Counted from the first letter of the stretch, positions 28,794-39,303 are shown. The stretch is DNA of 64,000 bases from Enterobacter cloacae (GCF_011078175.1 NZ_JAALCJ010000004.1:124001-188000), one strand, 5' to 3'. The notes: generated by a model not told the origin, from the letters alone. Translations and numbers: made by a program.

Positions 28794-28807
28794 AGGTTAT
28801 GCCGGTT

Positions 28808-31186
28808 TTACTTGTTCAGCTCTGCCAGGCTCAGCCAGGTTTGTACCACGGTGTCCGGGTTCAGAGAGAGGCTATCAATCCCCTCATCCATCAACCAGGC
28901 CGCAAAGTCTTCATGGTCAGAAGGACCCTGGCCGCAAATGCCAACGTATTTACCCTGTTTCTTCGCCGCGCGGATGGCCATGGAGAGCAGCGCCTTCACC
29001 GCCTCGTTTCGCTCATCGAACAGTTCAGAGACGACGCCGGAGTCGCGGTCCAGGCCGAGCGCCAGCTGCGTCATGTCATTCGAGCCAATGGAGAAGCCGT
29101 CGAAGTGCTCAAGGAACTGCTCGGCCAGGAGGGCGTTGGACGGGATTTCACACATCATGATGATTTTCAGCCCGTTCTCGCCGCGCTTCAGCCCCTGACG
29201 CGCCAGCTCATCCACCACCGCTTTCGCCTGATCCACGGTACGGACGAACGGGATCATGATTTCCACGTTGGTCAGCCCCATGTCGTTGCGCACGCGTTTT
29301 ACCGCCTCGCACTCCAGCGCGAAGCAGTCGCGGAAGCTTTCCGACACGTAACGTCCGGCACCGCGGAAGCCCAGCATCGGGTTCTCTTCTTCCGGCTCGT
29401 AGCGTTCACCGCCCACCAGGTTGGCGTATTCGTTGGACTTAAAGTCCGACAGACGCACGATCACGCGTTTCGGGTAGAAGGCCGCGCCGAGCGTGGCGAT
29501 CCCTTCCGTCAGGCGTCCGACATAAAACTCTTTCGGCGAGTCGTAACCTTTCATCATCTCGCGGATTTCGTTTTGCAGTTTTGCGTCCTGGTCCTCGAAC
29601 TCCAGCAGCGCACGCGGGTGCACCCCGATCATTCGGTTAATGATGAATTCCAGACGCGCCAGGCCCACGCCTTCGTTCGGCAGGCAGGCGAAGTCAAACG
29701 CGCGGTCCGGGTTACCGACGTTCATCATGATCTTCAGCGGCAGGTCCGGCATGGTATCCACGCTGGAGCTTTTCACGCTGAAGTCGAGGATATCGGCATA
29801 GACGTAACCGGTATCGCCTTCAGCACAGGAGACCGTAACCTTCTGGTCATCCTTCATGCGTTCGGTTGCGTCACCGCAGCCGACCACCGCCGGGATCCCC
29901 AGCTCACGGGCGATAATTGCCGCGTGACAGGTACGGCCACCGCGGTTGGTGACGATGGCAGCCGCTTTTTTCATGATCGGTTCCCAGTCCGGGTCGGTCA
30001 TGTCGGTGACCAGCACGTCGCCGGGCTGAATGCGGTTCATCTCGCTGATGTCGTGGATCACTTTCACCGGACCGGCACCGATGCGGTGGCCGATTGCGCG
30101 GCCTTCCGCCACGATTTTGCCCTGCGCGTGCAGGGTGTAGCGCTCCATGACCTGACCGCGTGAACGGACGGTTTCCGGACGCGCCTGCACGATAAACAGC
30201 TTGCCGGTGTGTCCGTCTTTGGCCCACTCGATGTCCATCGGACGGCCATAGTGTTTTTCAATCTGCACCGCCTGCTTCGCCAGCTCTTCCACTTCGGCGT
30301 CGGTCAGGGAGAAGCGATCCCGCTGCTCCTGCGGCACATCTTCAATGGTGACCTGCTTGCCATGCTCCTGGGTCGGGGCATAGATCATACGGATTTTTTT
30401 CGAGCCCATGGTGCGGCGTACCACTGCCGGACGGTTAGCCGCGAGCGTAGGCTTGTGCACATAGAATTCGTCAGGGTTCACCGCCCCCTGCACCACCATC
30501 TCGCCCAGACCCCATGCGGAGGTGATAAACACCACCTGGTCGAAGCCGGATTCAGTGTCGATAGAGAACATCACGCCGGAAGAGCCCACGTCGGAGCGCA
30601 CCATGCGCTGAACGCCCGCAGAGAGCGCGACGCCGCGGTGGTCATAGCCCTGATGGACGCGATAGGAGATGGCGCGGTCGTTGAACAGGGAAGCAAATAC
30701 ATGCTTCACCGCCACCAGTACCGCCTCGTAACCCTGGACGTTGAGGAAGGTTTCCTGCTGCCCGGCGAAAGAGGCATCCGGCATATCTTCCGCGGTAGCG
30801 GAAGAGCGCACGGCAAAGGAGGCCTGCGCGTCGTCAGCGGAGAGCTGGTTGTAGGCGTCATGGATGGCTTTTTCCAGTTCCGGCTGGAAAGGTGTGTCGA
30901 TAATCCACTGGCGGATTTGCGCGCCGGCTTTGGCAAGCTCGGTGACATCATCAATATCCGTTTTATCCAGCAGGTCGTAAATGCGCTGGTTTACACCGCT
31001 CTGGTCTAAAAACAGGTTAAACGCATCGGCGGTTGTGGCAAACCCGTTAGGTACGGAGACACCCATACCGGACAGATTTGTAATCATTTCACCCAGGGAG
31101 GCATTTTTGCCCCCAACTCTGTCTACATCATTCATGCCGAGTTGGTTATACCAAAGCACCAGCGGTGACGAGCCATTGTTGGACAT
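28808..31186 (-). CDS. ppsA: Phosphoenolpyruvate synthase
   Basis: Makes PEP from pyruvate with ATP for gluconeogenesis. The start at 31186 ([16 protein letters not shown]) gives 792 residues as in E. coli. The N-terminal ATP-grasp domain has [21 protein letters not shown], the phosphohistidine domain [24 protein letters not shown] (catalytic His about 421, regulatory Thr two residues before), and the C-terminal PEP/pyruvate barrel has [20 protein letters not shown] and [11 protein letters not shown] with the catalytic Cys. It is divergent from its own regulator ppsR. A Cra-like site about 90 bp upstream suits activation under gluconeogenic growth, opposite to pykF. Confidence 0.99.
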   Translation of the reverse strand: MSNNGSSPLVLWYNQLGMNDVDRVGGKNASLGEMITNLSGMGVSVPNGFATTADAFNLFLDQSGVNQRIYDLLDKTDIDDVTELAKAGAQIRQWIIDTPFQPELEKAIHDAYNQLSADDAQASFAVRSSATAEDMPDASFAGQQETFLNVQGYEAVLVAVKHVFASLFNDRAISYRVHQGYDHRGVALSAGVQRMVRSDVGSSGVMFSIDTESGFDQVVFITSAWGLGEMVVQGAVNPDEFYVHKPTLAANRPAVVRRTMGSKKIRMIYAPTQEHGKQVTIEDVPQEQRDRFSLTDAEVEELAKQAVQIEKHYGRPMDIEWAKDGHTGKLFIVQARPETVRSRGQVMERYTLHAQGKIVAEGRAIGHRIGAGPVKVIHDISEMNRIQPGDVLVTDMTDPDWEPIMKKAAAIVTNRGGRTCHAAIIARELGIPAVVGCGDATERMKDDQKVTVSCAEGDTGYVYADILDFSVKSSSVDTMPDLPLKIMMNVGNPDRAFDFACLPNEGVGLARLEFIINRMIGVHPRALLEFEDQDAKLQNEIREMMKGYDSPKEFYVGRLTEGIATLGAAFYPKRVIVRLSDFKSNEYANLVGGERYEPEEENPMLGFRGAGRYVSESFRDCFALECEAVKRVRNDMGLTNVEIMIPFVRTVDQAKAVVDELARQGLKRGENGLKIIMMCEIPSNALLAEQFLEHFDGFSIGSNDMTQLALGLDRDSGVVSELFDERNEAVKALLSMAIRAAKKQGKYVGICGQGPSDHEDFAAWLMDEGIDSLSLNPDTVVQTWLSLAELNK

Positions 31187-31275
31187 CGAAACAATCCTTT
31201 TGTGATATTTGATCGGAGTAAGAAACACCTGACTACGTATTTATACTGGCATATTTATTTCCGCTAAAAAAACGG

Positions 31276-31289
31276 TGAATCGTGTAAGC
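31276..31289 (-). promoter_or_regulatory. Candidate Cra site upstream of ppsA
   Basis: TGAATCGTGTAAGC fits the Cra half consensus TGAATCG well and the second half partly. It lies about 90 bp upstream of ppsA in the 335-bp ppsA-ppsR gap, which is AT-rich and otherwise shows no gene. Cra activates ppsA in E. coli. Confidence 0.5.
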
Positions 31290-31521
31290 AATTTAAATTT
31301 TCAACTTTTCGGACAGTTTCCCCGCACTCGCTAACCCGATGATTCCTATAGATTCCGGCAAAAACCATAGAAATAAAGCCGCTATTCGAAAAATGAACTC
31401 CACTTTTCAGGAAAATCAAAAACACCATTTCATTTTAAATTCAGATAAGTTCTTTGCTGTGAAATTAACTTTTTTAATTTATGCTTTCAGGCAATTACGT
31501 ATGCTATTCAGGGTGGATAAA

Positions 31522-32355
31522 ATGGATAATGCTGTCGATCGCCACGTTTTTTATATTTCTGATGGGACGGCGATTACCGCCGAGGTGCTGGGACACGCGG
31601 TGATGTCGCAGTTTCCGGTATCGATAAACAGCATCACGCTGCCGTTCGTGGAAAATGAGAGCCGGGCTAAAGCGGTCAAGGACCAGATCGACGCCATTTA
31701 CCAGCAGACCGGCGTTCGTCCGCTGGTGTTCTATTCCATTGTGATCCCTGAGATCCGCAACATCATTCTGCAAAGCGAAGGCTTCTGTCAGGACATCGTG
31801 CAGGCGCTGGTTGCTCCCCTGCAAAGCGAGCTGAAGCTCGACCCAACGCCGATCGCCCACCGTACCCACGGGCTGAACCCCGGCAACCTGACCAAATACG
31901 ATGCGCGTATTGCCGCCATTGACTACACCCTGGCGCACGACGACGGGATCTCGCTGCGCAATCTCGACCAGGCGCAGGTAATTTTGCTTGGCGTGTCGCG
32001 CTGCGGTAAAACCCCCACCAGCCTTTATCTGGCCATGCAGTTTGGCATTCGCGCCGCCAACTACCCCTTTATTGCCGATGATATGGATAACCTGGTGCTG
32101 CCCGCCGCGCTCAAGCCGCTCCAGCATAAGCTGTTTGGGCTGACCATCAACCCGGAACGACTGGCAGCGATCCGCGAAGAACGTCGCGAGAACAGCCGCT
32201 ACGCCTCGATGCGCCAGTGCCGAATGGAAGTCTCTGAAGTCGAAGCGCTGTACCGGAAAAATCAAATTCCCTGGCTGAACAGTACCAACTATTCAGTAGA
32301 AGAAATTGCCACCAAGATCCTCGATATCATGGGTCTGAATCGCCGCATGTACTAA
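31522..32355 (+). CDS. ppsR: PEP synthase regulatory kinase/pyrophosphorylase PpsR (YdiA)
   Basis: Bifunctional DUF299 enzyme that uses ADP to phosphorylate and inactivate PpsA and removes the phosphate again with Pi. The start at 31522 ([15 protein letters not shown]) gives 277 residues as in E. coli; the open frame extends 61 codons upstream through the promoter region and is not coding. The P-loop-like [15 protein letters not shown] (about residues 151-165) and the conserved HRTHGLNP are present. It lies back to back with its target gene. Its stop codon lies inside the TrpR operator of aroH. Confidence 0.97.
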   Translation: MDNAVDRHVFYISDGTAITAEVLGHAVMSQFPVSINSITLPFVENESRAKAVKDQIDAIYQQTGVRPLVFYSIVIPEIRNIILQSEGFCQDIVQALVAPLQSELKLDPTPIAHRTHGLNPGNLTKYDARIAAIDYTLAHDDGISLRNLDQAQVILLGVSRCGKTPTSLYLAMQFGIRAANYPFIADDMDNLVLPAALKPLQHKLFGLTINPERLAAIREERRENSRYASMRQCRMEVSEVEALYRKNQIPWLNSTNYSVEEIATKILDIMGLNRRMY

Positions 32356-32366
32356 CATGCTAGTAC
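32349..32366 (+). promoter_or_regulatory. TrpR operator of aroH
   Basis: GTACTAACATGCTAGTAC has the TrpR symmetry (GTACTA...TAGTAC; consensus CTAG-containing arms). It overlaps the ppsR stop TAA (32353-32355) and lies just upstream of a plausible -10 (TATTAT near 32385). Known control: tryptophan-bound TrpR represses aroH. Confidence 0.8.
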
Positions 32367-32505
32367 AATAATCCAGTTTCAGTTATTATTACGCCATCCT
32401 CGGGGCGACGTGCCCCGAACTTGAAATCAGCAGGGATTGGTTTAAGGTGATGCCCATCACTTCCCGGTAGTCTGCCGATGAAGCAAAAAATTTCTGAGAC
32501 ATTCC

Positions 32506-33552
32506 ATGAACAAAACCGATGAACTGCGCACCGCGCGCATTGATAGCCTGGTCACACCGGTTGAACTGGCCCGGCTGCATCCCGTTTCCGCCGAGGTGGC
32601 GAACCATGTGACGGCCTCTCGTCGCCGCATCGAAAAAATTCTCACTGGTGAAGACAAACGTCTTCTGGTGGTGATGGGTCCCTGCTCCATTCACGATCTG
32701 GACGCGGCGATGGATTATGCAAAACGCCTTCAGACGCTGCGCGGCACGTATCAGGATCGCCTGGAAATCGTGATGCGTACTTACTTTGAAAAACCCCGTA
32801 CCGTCGTGGGCTGGAAAGGATTGATTTCCGATCCCGATCTGAACGGCAGCTATCGGGTAAATCACGGTATTGCCCTGGCGCGCAAGCTGCTGTTACAGGT
32901 TAACGAGCTGAGCGTGCCAACTGCCACCGAATTTCTGGATATGGTGACCGGACAGTTTATTGCCGACCTTATTAGCTGGGGCGCGATTGGCGCGCGTACC
33001 ACAGAAAGCCAGATCCACCGTGAAATGGCGTCGGCGCTCTCCTGTCCGGTGGGCTTCAAAAACGGAACGGACGGCAATACCCGAATTGCCGTAGACGCCA
33101 TCCGCGCGTCACGCGCCAGCCATATGTTCCTCTCCCCGGATAAAAACGGCCAGATGACTATCTACCAGACCAGCGGCAACCCGTTCGGACATATCATTAT
33201 GCGTGGCGGTAAAAAACCGAATTACCATGCAGAAGATATTGCCGCCGCCTGCGAAACGCTGGCGGAATTTGACCTGCCGGAACATCTGGTGGTGGATTTC
33301 AGCCACGGCAACTGCCAGAAACAGCACCGCCGCCAGCTGGACGTCTGCGAGGAAGTTTGCCAGCAGATCCGCAGCGGCTCGACCGCCATTGCAGGGATTA
33401 TGGCAGAGAGCTTTATCAAAGAAGGCACGCAGAAGATCGTAGCCGGACAGCAAATGGTCTACGGCCAGTCAATCACCGACCCGTGCCTGAGCTGGGAAGA
33501 CAGCGAACGGCTGCTGGAGATGCTGGCGTCTGCGGTAGATTCGCGCTTCTAA
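32506..33552 (+). CDS. aroH: Trp-sensitive DAHP synthase AroH
   Basis: Condenses PEP and erythrose 4-phosphate to DAHP, the first step of the aromatic amino acid pathway. It has 348 residues, as in E. coli AroH. The class I signature is present: LVVMGPCSIHDLDAAM, MRTYFEKPRTVVGWKGLI, ARTTESQIHREMASAL, PVGFKNGTDGNT and DFSHGNCQKQ. It is assigned to the Trp isozyme, rather than AroF or AroG, by the adjacent TrpR operator, the ppsR neighbour and close matches to AroH-specific stretches. It is a single-gene unit followed by a REP element. Confidence 0.97.
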   Translation: MNKTDELRTARIDSLVTPVELARLHPVSAEVANHVTASRRRIEKILTGEDKRLLVVMGPCSIHDLDAAMDYAKRLQTLRGTYQDRLEIVMRTYFEKPRTVVGWKGLISDPDLNGSYRVNHGIALARKLLLQVNELSVPTATEFLDMVTGQFIADLISWGAIGARTTESQIHREMASALSCPVGFKNGTDGNTRIAVDAIRASRASHMFLSPDKNGQMTIYQTSGNPFGHIIMRGGKKPNYHAEDIAAACETLAEFDLPEHLVVDFSHGNCQKQHRRQLDVCEEVCQQIRSGSTAIAGIMAESFIKEGTQKIVAGQQMVYGQSITDPCLSWEDSERLLEMLASAVDSRF

Positions 33553-33558
33553 CCCCTT

Positions 33559-33590
33559 GCCGGGTGGCGGCTTTGCCTTACCCGGCCTAC
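33559..33590. repeat. REP-type palindrome after aroH
   Basis: GCCGGGTGGCGGC...TTACCCGGCCTAC, a classic REP stem 6 bp after the aroH stop. Confidence 0.8.
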
Positions 33591-33599
33591 GATTCGTGC

Positions 33600-34055
33600 C
33601 CTTCAGCCTCTCCCTTGAGGGCTGAGGGATCCCCAGTAATTTGAAAGCAAAAGCGATAACGTTGCCTCAGAATAACTGAGAGCTTTCAGCGATGTCCTGG
33701 TCCGGCTGTAAATCGCTGAGGCGTTTGCCTTCCGGCCGGGGCGAGGCGCAGGGATGCGCCGAGAGGGCGGGCTTTACAGGGATGTTACCTCCGCCCGTCC
33801 CCAATAAGCCGGAAGGAATAAGCCGAAGGTACCGCGAAGCGGCGATTTTCCGCCGTAAGCCCGGGTCGCCAGGGTGGTGGCGACTGAGCCACCCTGGCAC
33901 GTTCACCGGCCTTGTCGTGACAGAGTAGCAAGGAACATAACGTGGACGGAATGACCACCAGAGCCGTATGTTCCCCCTCACCCCAGCCCTCTCCCTCAAG
34001 GGAGAGGGGGCCGTCTGTGCAGGCATAATTTTGTGGGGAACCCTCAGCCCTGTGG
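33600..34055. repeat. Composite hairpin-rich noncoding repeat region before hemP
   Basis: No supported gene lies in the 633 bp 33553-34185. Several inverted repeats follow each other: CTCAG/CTGAG (about 33666-33680), AGCGAT/ATCGCT (about 33688-33717), GGCGCA/TGCGCC (about 33745-33760), GGGCGG/CCGCCC (about 33765-33796), a perfect 10-bp GCCAGGGTGG/CCACCCTGGC with 11-bp loop (33868-33898) and a perfect 10-bp CCCTCTCCCT/AGGGAGAGGG with 2-bp loop (33987-34008). A minus-strand open frame (33667-34026) reads through but looks non-protein-like. I think this is a mosaic of short interspersed repeats; no transposase or clear target duplication is seen. Confidence 0.55.
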
Positions 34056-34138
34056 GGAGGGCATCAGATCGCCCTTACCCACAAATTTGATCCCGTCACA
34101 CAATTTTCACAAAAACGCTTGCCGTGAATTTGCAGTTT

Positions 34139-34160
34139 ATTGATAATGATTATCATTGTT
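34139..34160 (+). promoter_or_regulatory. Fur box of the heme uptake operon
   Basis: ATTGATAATGATTATCATTGTT contains GATAATGATTATCATT, an almost perfect Fur site, 26 bp upstream of the hemP start. Strong iron repression of the whole hemP-hmuRSTUV unit is expected. Confidence 0.9.
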
Positions 34161-34185
34161 ACATTGATTGTTATTTATAAACATT

Positions 34186-34374
34186 ATGTCACCGACCGAT
34201 AACAGCGCGGCAACGCCAACAAAAACACACACAGCGCCGTCCCCTGCTCCCACCGATCGCCGCATCGACAGCAAAAGCCTGTTGGGTGAGGAGGGCCGGG
34301 TCATTATCGAGCATGACGGCCAGCACTACCTGCTGCGCCAGACCAATGCCGGAAAACTGATCCTGACTAAATAA
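34186..34374 (+). CDS. hemP: Hemin uptake protein HemP
   Basis: Small protein of 62 residues from ATG 34186, which lies directly downstream of the Fur box; an ATG 6 codons upstream overlaps the AT-rich leader. The C-terminal half is the HemP signature: DSKSLLGEEGRVIIEHDGQHYLLRQT and a final GKLILTK. It is the first gene of many enteric heme operons. In some bacteria HemP acts as a transcription activator of the receptor gene; that role is unproven here. The E. coli gene ydiE, in the same place between aroH and selO, is the same family, so the heme genes probably were lost from that lineage rather than newly inserted here. Confidence 0.9.
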   Translation: MSPTDNSAATPTKTHTAPSPAPTDRRIDSKSLLGEEGRVIIEHDGQHYLLRQTNAGKLILTK

Positions 34375-34449
34375 ACCAGAAAAACATTCGCCAGCCACCC
34401 AGGTGATCCCCAGGCAGCCAGCGCTTTTCAATTCTTATGGAGAGTTGCT

Positions 34450-36432
34450 ATGCCACACCTGCAATCCGCGTCCTTACGCCCGTCTCTTCTGGCGCTGGCG
34501 ATTGTCAGCACCCTGCCGGGCGTTACCTTTGCCGCCGCAGACGAGATCACCGTCACCGCCACCGGCAATGCCCGCAGCGCCTTTGAAGCCCCCATGATGG
34601 TGAGCGTGATTGACGCCACCGCGCCAGAAAGCCAGACCGCCAGCTCCGCCGCCGACCTGCTGCGCAAGGTTCCTGGCCTGACGCTGGACGGTACCGGGCG
34701 CACCAACGGCCAGGACGTTAACCTCCGGGGCTACGACCGCCGTGGCGTACTGGTGCTGGTGGATGGCGTACGCCAGGGCACCGATACCGGACACCTGAAC
34801 AGCACGTTCCTCGATCCGGCGCTGATCAAACGTATCGAAGTGGTGCGCGGTCCTTCCGCCTTGCTGTACGGCAGCGGCGCGCTGGGCGGCGTAATTTCGT
34901 ATGACACCGTCGACGCCAGCGATCTGCTGGATGCAGGTAAAAACAGCGGCTATCGCGTATTTGCTACCGGTGCAACGGGCGATCGCAGCATCGGGATGGG
35001 CGCCAGCGCCTATGGCCGCACCGATACCCTGGACGGACTGGTCTCCTGGTCCAGCCGCGATCGCGGCGACATTCGTCAGAGTGACGGCGCGAGGGCGCCA
35101 AACGACGAATCCATCAACAATATGCTCGCGAAAGGCAGCTGGAAAATCGATCCGGCGCAGACGCTGAGCGGCTCCCTGCGCTACTACAACAACGACGCGC
35201 AGGAGCCGAAAAACCCGCAGACCACGGATGCCAGCAGCAGTAACCCGATGACCGATCGTTCCACCATTCAGCGCGATGCCCAGCTTGGCTACCGCATTGC
35301 GCCAGCCGGAAACGACTGGCTGAACGCCGATGCGAAAATTTACTGGTCCGAAGCGCGGTTCAACGCCCAGAACATCGACGCCAGCGGCGAGTTCCGTAAG
35401 CAGACCACCAAAGGCGGCAAAGTGGAAAACCGCACCCGCCTGTTCAGCGACGCCTTCGCCTCGCACCTGCTGACCTACGGCGGGGAATATTACCGTCAGG
35501 AGCAACACCCCGGCGGCGCAACCACCGGCTTCCCGGACGCGAAGATCGACTTCAGCTCCGGCTGGTTGCAGGATGAGATCACCCTGCGCGACCTGCCGAT
35601 AACGCTTCTCGGCGGGACGCGTTACGACAACTACCGCGGCAGCAGCGACGGTTACGACGACGTGGATGCGGATAAGTGGTCATCACGCGCCGGGTTAACC
35701 GTGAGTCCAACCGACTGGCTGATGCTGTTCGGCTCTTACGCCCAGGCCTTCCGAGCGCCAACGATGGGCGAGATGTATAACGACTCGAAGCACTTCTCTA
35801 TCGGCAGCTTCTACACCAACTACTGGGTGCCGAACCCGAACCTGCGTCCGGAAACTAACGAAACCCAGGAGTTCGGTTTTGGGCTGCGTTTTGACGATCT
35901 GCTGCTCGCCAACGACGCGCTGGAGTTCAAAGCCAGCTACTTCGACACCAACGCGAAAGATTACATCTCCACCACGGTCGATTTTGCGGCGGCCACCACC
36001 ATGTCCTATAACGTACCGAACGCCAAAATCTGGGGCTGGGACATGATGGCAACCTACGCGACCAGCCTGTTCAACCTCGACGTGGCCTACAACCGCACGC
36101 GCGGGAAAGATACCGACACGGGCGAATACATCTCCAGCATCAACCCGGACACCGTCACCAGCAAGCTGGATATCCCCGTGGCGCAAAGCGGCTTTTCCGT
36201 GGGCTGGATCGGCACCTTCGTCGAACGTTCAACACACATCAGCAGCAGCTACAGCGAGCAGCCTGGCTACGCAGTGAATGATTTCTACGTCAGCTATAAA
36301 GGCCAGCAGCAGTTCAAAGGCATTACCACCACCCTCGTGCTGGGGAACGCCTTCGACAAAGCCTACTGGTCACCGCAGGGCATCCCGCAGGATGGCCGCA
36401 ACGGCAAGATTTTCGTCAGTTATCAATGGTAA
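34450..36432 (+). CDS. hmuR: TonB-dependent heme/hemoglobin receptor
   Basis: Outer-membrane beta-barrel that takes heme, free or from hemoglobin, into the periplasm using TonB energy. It has 660 residues: a signal peptide ending about TFAAA, a TonB box (DEITVTATG), a plug domain (about 40-160, with VPGLTLDGTGRTNGQDVNLRG and RIEVVRGPSALLYGSGALGG) and the barrel, ending in F-V-S-Y-Q-W with a terminal aromatic. The heme-receptor motif FRAP...NPNL is present as AFRAPTMGEMY and NPNLRPET, with a His (DSKHFSIG) between, as expected for heme binding. It lies 75 bp after hemP and 35 bp before hmuS. Confidence 0.95.
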   Translation: MPHLQSASLRPSLLALAIVSTLPGVTFAAADEITVTATGNARSAFEAPMMVSVIDATAPESQTASSAADLLRKVPGLTLDGTGRTNGQDVNLRGYDRRGVLVLVDGVRQGTDTGHLNSTFLDPALIKRIEVVRGPSALLYGSGALGGVISYDTVDASDLLDAGKNSGYRVFATGATGDRSIGMGASAYGRTDTLDGLVSWSSRDRGDIRQSDGARAPNDESINNMLAKGSWKIDPAQTLSGSLRYYNNDAQEPKNPQTTDASSSNPMTDRSTIQRDAQLGYRIAPAGNDWLNADAKIYWSEARFNAQNIDASGEFRKQTTKGGKVENRTRLFSDAFASHLLTYGGEYYRQEQHPGGATTGFPDAKIDFSSGWLQDEITLRDLPITLLGGTRYDNYRGSSDGYDDVDADKWSSRAGLTVSPTDWLMLFGSYAQAFRAPTMGEMYNDSKHFSIGSFYTNYWVPNPNLRPETNETQEFGFGLRFDDLLLANDALEFKASYFDTNAKDYISTTVDFAAATTMSYNVPNAKIWGWDMMATYATSLFNLDVAYNRTRGKDTDTGEYISSINPDTVTSKLDIPVAQSGFSVGWIGTFVERSTHISSSYSEQPGYAVNDFYVSYKGQQQFKGITTTLVLGNAFDKAYWSPQGIPQDGRNGKIFVSYQW

Positions 36433-36467
36433 TGCCCTTCAGGGCAACGATTCAGAAGGATAAGATT

Positions 36468-37496
36468 ATGGGTCACTACACACGCTGGCTTGAGCTTAAA
36501 GAAGAACATCCGGGTAAATACGCCCGTGATATCGCCGGATTAATGTACATCAGCGAAGCAGAGCTGGCATTTGCGCGCGTTGGACACGACGCCTGGCGGC
36601 TGCGCGGTGAAATCCGTGAGATTCTGGCAGCGCTGGAGTCGGTGGGGGAAACCAAATGCATCTGCCGTAACGAATACGCCGTTCACGAACAGATCGGGGC
36701 GTTTACTCACCAGCACCTCGGCGGCCACGCCGGGCTGGTGCTGAATCCGCGCGCGCTGGATCTGCGTTTGTTCCTCAACCAGTGGGCGAGCGCGTTTCAC
36801 ATGAGTGAAACAACCTCCCGCGGTGAACGTCAGAGCATTCAGTTCTTCGATCATCAGGGCGACGCGTTACTGAAGGTCTACACCACGGATCGCACCGACG
36901 TTGCCGCCTGGGGCGACGTGCTGACCCGTTTTATCATTGCCGATAACCCCGCTCTGGCGCTGAAGGCTGTCGATGCCCCTGCGCATTCCGACGGTGCTGA
37001 TGCAGGCTCGGTTGAGAAAGAGTGGCGCGCCATGACCGACGTGCATCAGTTCTTTAGCTTACTGAAGCGCCATAACCTGAGCCGCCAGCAGGCGTTTCGT
37101 CTGGTGAGTGACGATCTGGCCTGTAAGGTGGATAACAGCGCGCTGGCACAGCTGCTTGAGACGGCGCGACAGGACGGAAACGAAATCATGATCTTCGTCG
37201 GCAACCGTGGCTGCGTGCAGATCTTCACGGGTGTGGTGGAAAAACTGACGCCCATGAAGGGCTGGCTAAACATCTTCAACCCAACCTTTACCCTGCATCT
37301 GCTGGCGGAGACTATCGCCGAGACGTGGGTAACGCGTAAGCCTACGGCGGACGGACACGTTACCAGCCTGGAATTGTTTGCGTCGGATGGAACTCAGATT
37401 GCCCAGCTCTACGGCCAGCGTACCGAAGGCGAGCCGGAACAGAGCCAGTGGCGCCGCCAGATTGACGCCCTGACGCCAGAAGGGCTGGCCGCATGA
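36468..37496 (+). CDS. hmuS: Heme-degrading/handling protein HmuS (HemS)
   Basis: Cytoplasmic protein that receives imported heme and in several enterics breaks it down to release iron. The start at 36468 ([15 protein letters not shown]) with AGAAGGA upstream gives 342 residues, typical of HemS/ChuS. The two structurally repeated halves are visible: N-terminal block around [15 protein letters not shown] and the C-terminal block [29 protein letters not shown]. It is third gene of the operon; its stop overlaps the hmuT start by 4 bp. Whether this one opens the heme ring or only carries heme cannot be told from sequence. Confidence 0.94.
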   Translation: MGHYTRWLELKEEHPGKYARDIAGLMYISEAELAFARVGHDAWRLRGEIREILAALESVGETKCICRNEYAVHEQIGAFTHQHLGGHAGLVLNPRALDLRLFLNQWASAFHMSETTSRGERQSIQFFDHQGDALLKVYTTDRTDVAAWGDVLTRFIIADNPALALKAVDAPAHSDGADAGSVEKEWRAMTDVHQFFSLLKRHNLSRQQAFRLVSDDLACKVDNSALAQLLETARQDGNEIMIFVGNRGCVQIFTGVVEKLTPMKGWLNIFNPTFTLHLLAETIAETWVTRKPTADGHVTSLELFASDGTQIAQLYGQRTEGEPEQSQWRRQIDALTPEGLAA

Positions 37497-38311
37497 AAAA
37501 TTGGTTTGCCCTGCTCTGCGCCCTACCGCTGGTCGCCGTCGCCGCGCCGGAGAGAATTGTCGCCCTCGGCGGCGACGTGACGGAGATCGTCTACGCCCTC
37601 GGCGCGGAGTCTTCTCTGGTGGCGCGCGACAGTACCAGCCAGTGGCCGCAGGCGACAGACGCGCTGCCTGACGTGGGGTATCTCCGCCAGCTCAACGCGG
37701 AGGGGATTTTATCCGTACGCCCGACGCTGGTGCTGGCAAGCGATCAGGCGCAGCCCTCTCTGGCGCTGAAACAGGTTGAACAGAGCCACGTCCGGGTAGT
37801 AACCGTTCCCGGCACGCCTGACCTGCGCGCGATTGACGAAAAAGTGCGGGTGATAGCTCAGGCGACGCATCATGAGGCGCAAGGGGAAACCCTGCGCACC
37901 TCGCTGCGTCAGGCGCTGGCGGCACTGCCCTCATCACCGCTCAACAAGCGGGTGCTGTTTATCCTCAGCCACGGCGGAATGACCGCAATGGCGGCCGGGC
38001 AACAGACCGGCGCGGATGCGGCAATACGCGCCGCCGGGTTGCAGAACGCCATGCAGGGCTTTACCCGCTATCAGCCGCTTTCCCAGGAGGGAGTGATGGC
38101 CAGCCAGCCGGACCTGGTGGTGATTTCGCAGGACGGCCTTAACGCGCTGGGCGGCGAAGAAAATTTGTGGAAACTTCCCGGTCTGGCGCAGACGCCTGCG
38201 GGACGACACAAACAGGTGCTGCCCATTGATGACATGGCTCTGCTGGGCTTCAGCGTCCGCACGCCAAAAGCCATACAGCAGCTGCGCGCCAGAGCGGAGC
38301 AACTGCCCTGA
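37493..38311 (+). CDS. hmuT: Periplasmic heme-binding protein HmuT
   Basis: Substrate-binding protein of the heme ABC importer, 272 residues. A short signal peptide ([19 protein letters not shown]) precedes a class III (BtuF/FhuD-like) fold. The typical start [32 protein letters not shown] includes the conserved heme-ligand Tyr region near DVGYLRQ. It overlaps hmuS by 4 bp and its stop overlaps the hmuU start (TGATG), so the transporter genes are coupled. Confidence 0.94.
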   Translation: MKNWFALLCALPLVAVAAPERIVALGGDVTEIVYALGAESSLVARDSTSQWPQATDALPDVGYLRQLNAEGILSVRPTLVLASDQAQPSLALKQVEQSHVRVVTVPGTPDLRAIDEKVRVIAQATHHEAQGETLRTSLRQALAALPSSPLNKRVLFILSHGGMTAMAAGQQTGADAAIRAAGLQNAMQGFTRYQPLSQEGVMASQPDLVVISQDGLNALGGEENLWKLPGLAQTPAGRHKQVLPIDDMALLGFSVRTPKAIQQLRARAEQLP

Positions 38312-39303
38312 TGTCCCGACGCATCACGTTATCGTTATGGCTTCTGGCGGGGTTGCTTACCGTTATGACATTCATGGCTACCGGTTTTGGGGCGTTACGC
38401 CTGCCGTTGAACGTACTGTGGAGCGACAGCGACGAGACGCTACGCCAGATCTGGCTCACCATCCGTCTGCCCCGCGTGCTGCTGGCGCTGGTGATTGGTG
38501 GGTCGCTGGCCCTCGCCGGCTGCGTCATGCAGGGGCTGTTTCGCAATCCGCTGGCCGACCCGGGCCTGCTCGGGATCAGCAGCGGTGCGGCGCTGGCCGT
38601 CGCCCTGTGGGTGGTGCTCCCGCTCTCGCTGCCCGCGCTGGTGATGCTTTACGCCCCTATGCTGGCGGCATTTCTTGGGGCGCTGGCAGCCACAGGCGCG
38701 ATCTTCCTGCTCAGCAAGCAGCATGACGCCTCTCTGTCACGTCTGTTGCTGGTGGGTATCGCCATCAATGCCCTGTGCGGTGCGGCAGTGGGTGTGCTTT
38801 CGTGGGTCAGCAATGACGCCCAGCTTCGCCAGCTTTCACTCTGGGGAATGGGAAGTCTTGGTCAGGCACAGTGGTCAACGCTGTTAGCCGTGACCTCGCT
38901 GATGGTGCCTGCCGTTCTGGCGATCTGGCGTTGTGCCAGCGCGTTAAATTTATTGCAACTGGGTGAAGAGGAAGCGCATTACCTTGGCGTGGACGTTGCC
39001 CTTGTACAGCGAATATTACTGTTATGCAGCGCCCTGCTGGTCGCTGCGGCTGTCGCCGTCAGCGGCGTAATTGGTTTTGTCGGACTCGTGGTGCCGCACC
39101 TGATGCGCATGTGGCTGGGCGCCGATCACCGGGCAACCCTTCCCGGCACGGTACTCGCGGGCGCTCTTCTGCTGTTGGTGGCGGATACGGTCGCGCGCAC
39201 CCTGGTCGCCCCGGCAGAAATGCCGGTCGGCCTGCTCACCAGTATCCTTGGTGCCCCCTGGTTCTTATGGCTCATTTTTCGTCGTGGAGAACAGCATGGC
39301 TGA
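38311..39303 (+). CDS. hmuU: Heme ABC transporter permease HmuU
   Basis: FecCD-type inner-membrane permease, 330 residues with about ten hydrophobic segments. Family motifs: IRLPRVLLALVIGGSLALAGCVMQG, NPLADPGLLGISSGAALAV, and the cytoplasmic contact loop GVIGFVGLVVPHLMRMWLGADHR. The C-terminus TLVAPAEMPVGLLTSILGAPWFLWL is typical. Its last 8 bp overlap the hmuV start. Confidence 0.95.
   Translation: MSRRITLSLWLLAGLLTVMTFMATGFGALRLPLNVLWSDSDETLRQIWLTIRLPRVLLALVIGGSLALAGCVMQGLFRNPLADPGLLGISSGAALAVALWVVLPLSLPALVMLYAPMLAAFLGALAATGAIFLLSKQHDASLSRLLLVGIAINALCGAAVGVLSWVSNDAQLRQLSLWGMGSLGQAQWSTLLAVTSLMVPAVLAIWRCASALNLLQLGEEEAHYLGVDVALVQRILLLCSALLVAAAVAVSGVIGFVGLVVPHLMRMWLGADHRATLPGTVLAGALLLLVADTVARTLVAPAEMPVGLLTSILGAPWFLWLIFRRGEQHG

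Noticed and set aside
28799..30163. 454-codon open frame antisense to ppsA
   Set aside because: ppsA is intact and conserved over its length; the antisense product is of shadow type.
33667..34026. 119-codon minus-strand frame in the repeat region before hemP
   Set aside because: It runs through several perfect hairpins, has no ribosome site and reads Pro/Arg/Ser-rich like translated GC-rich repeats.
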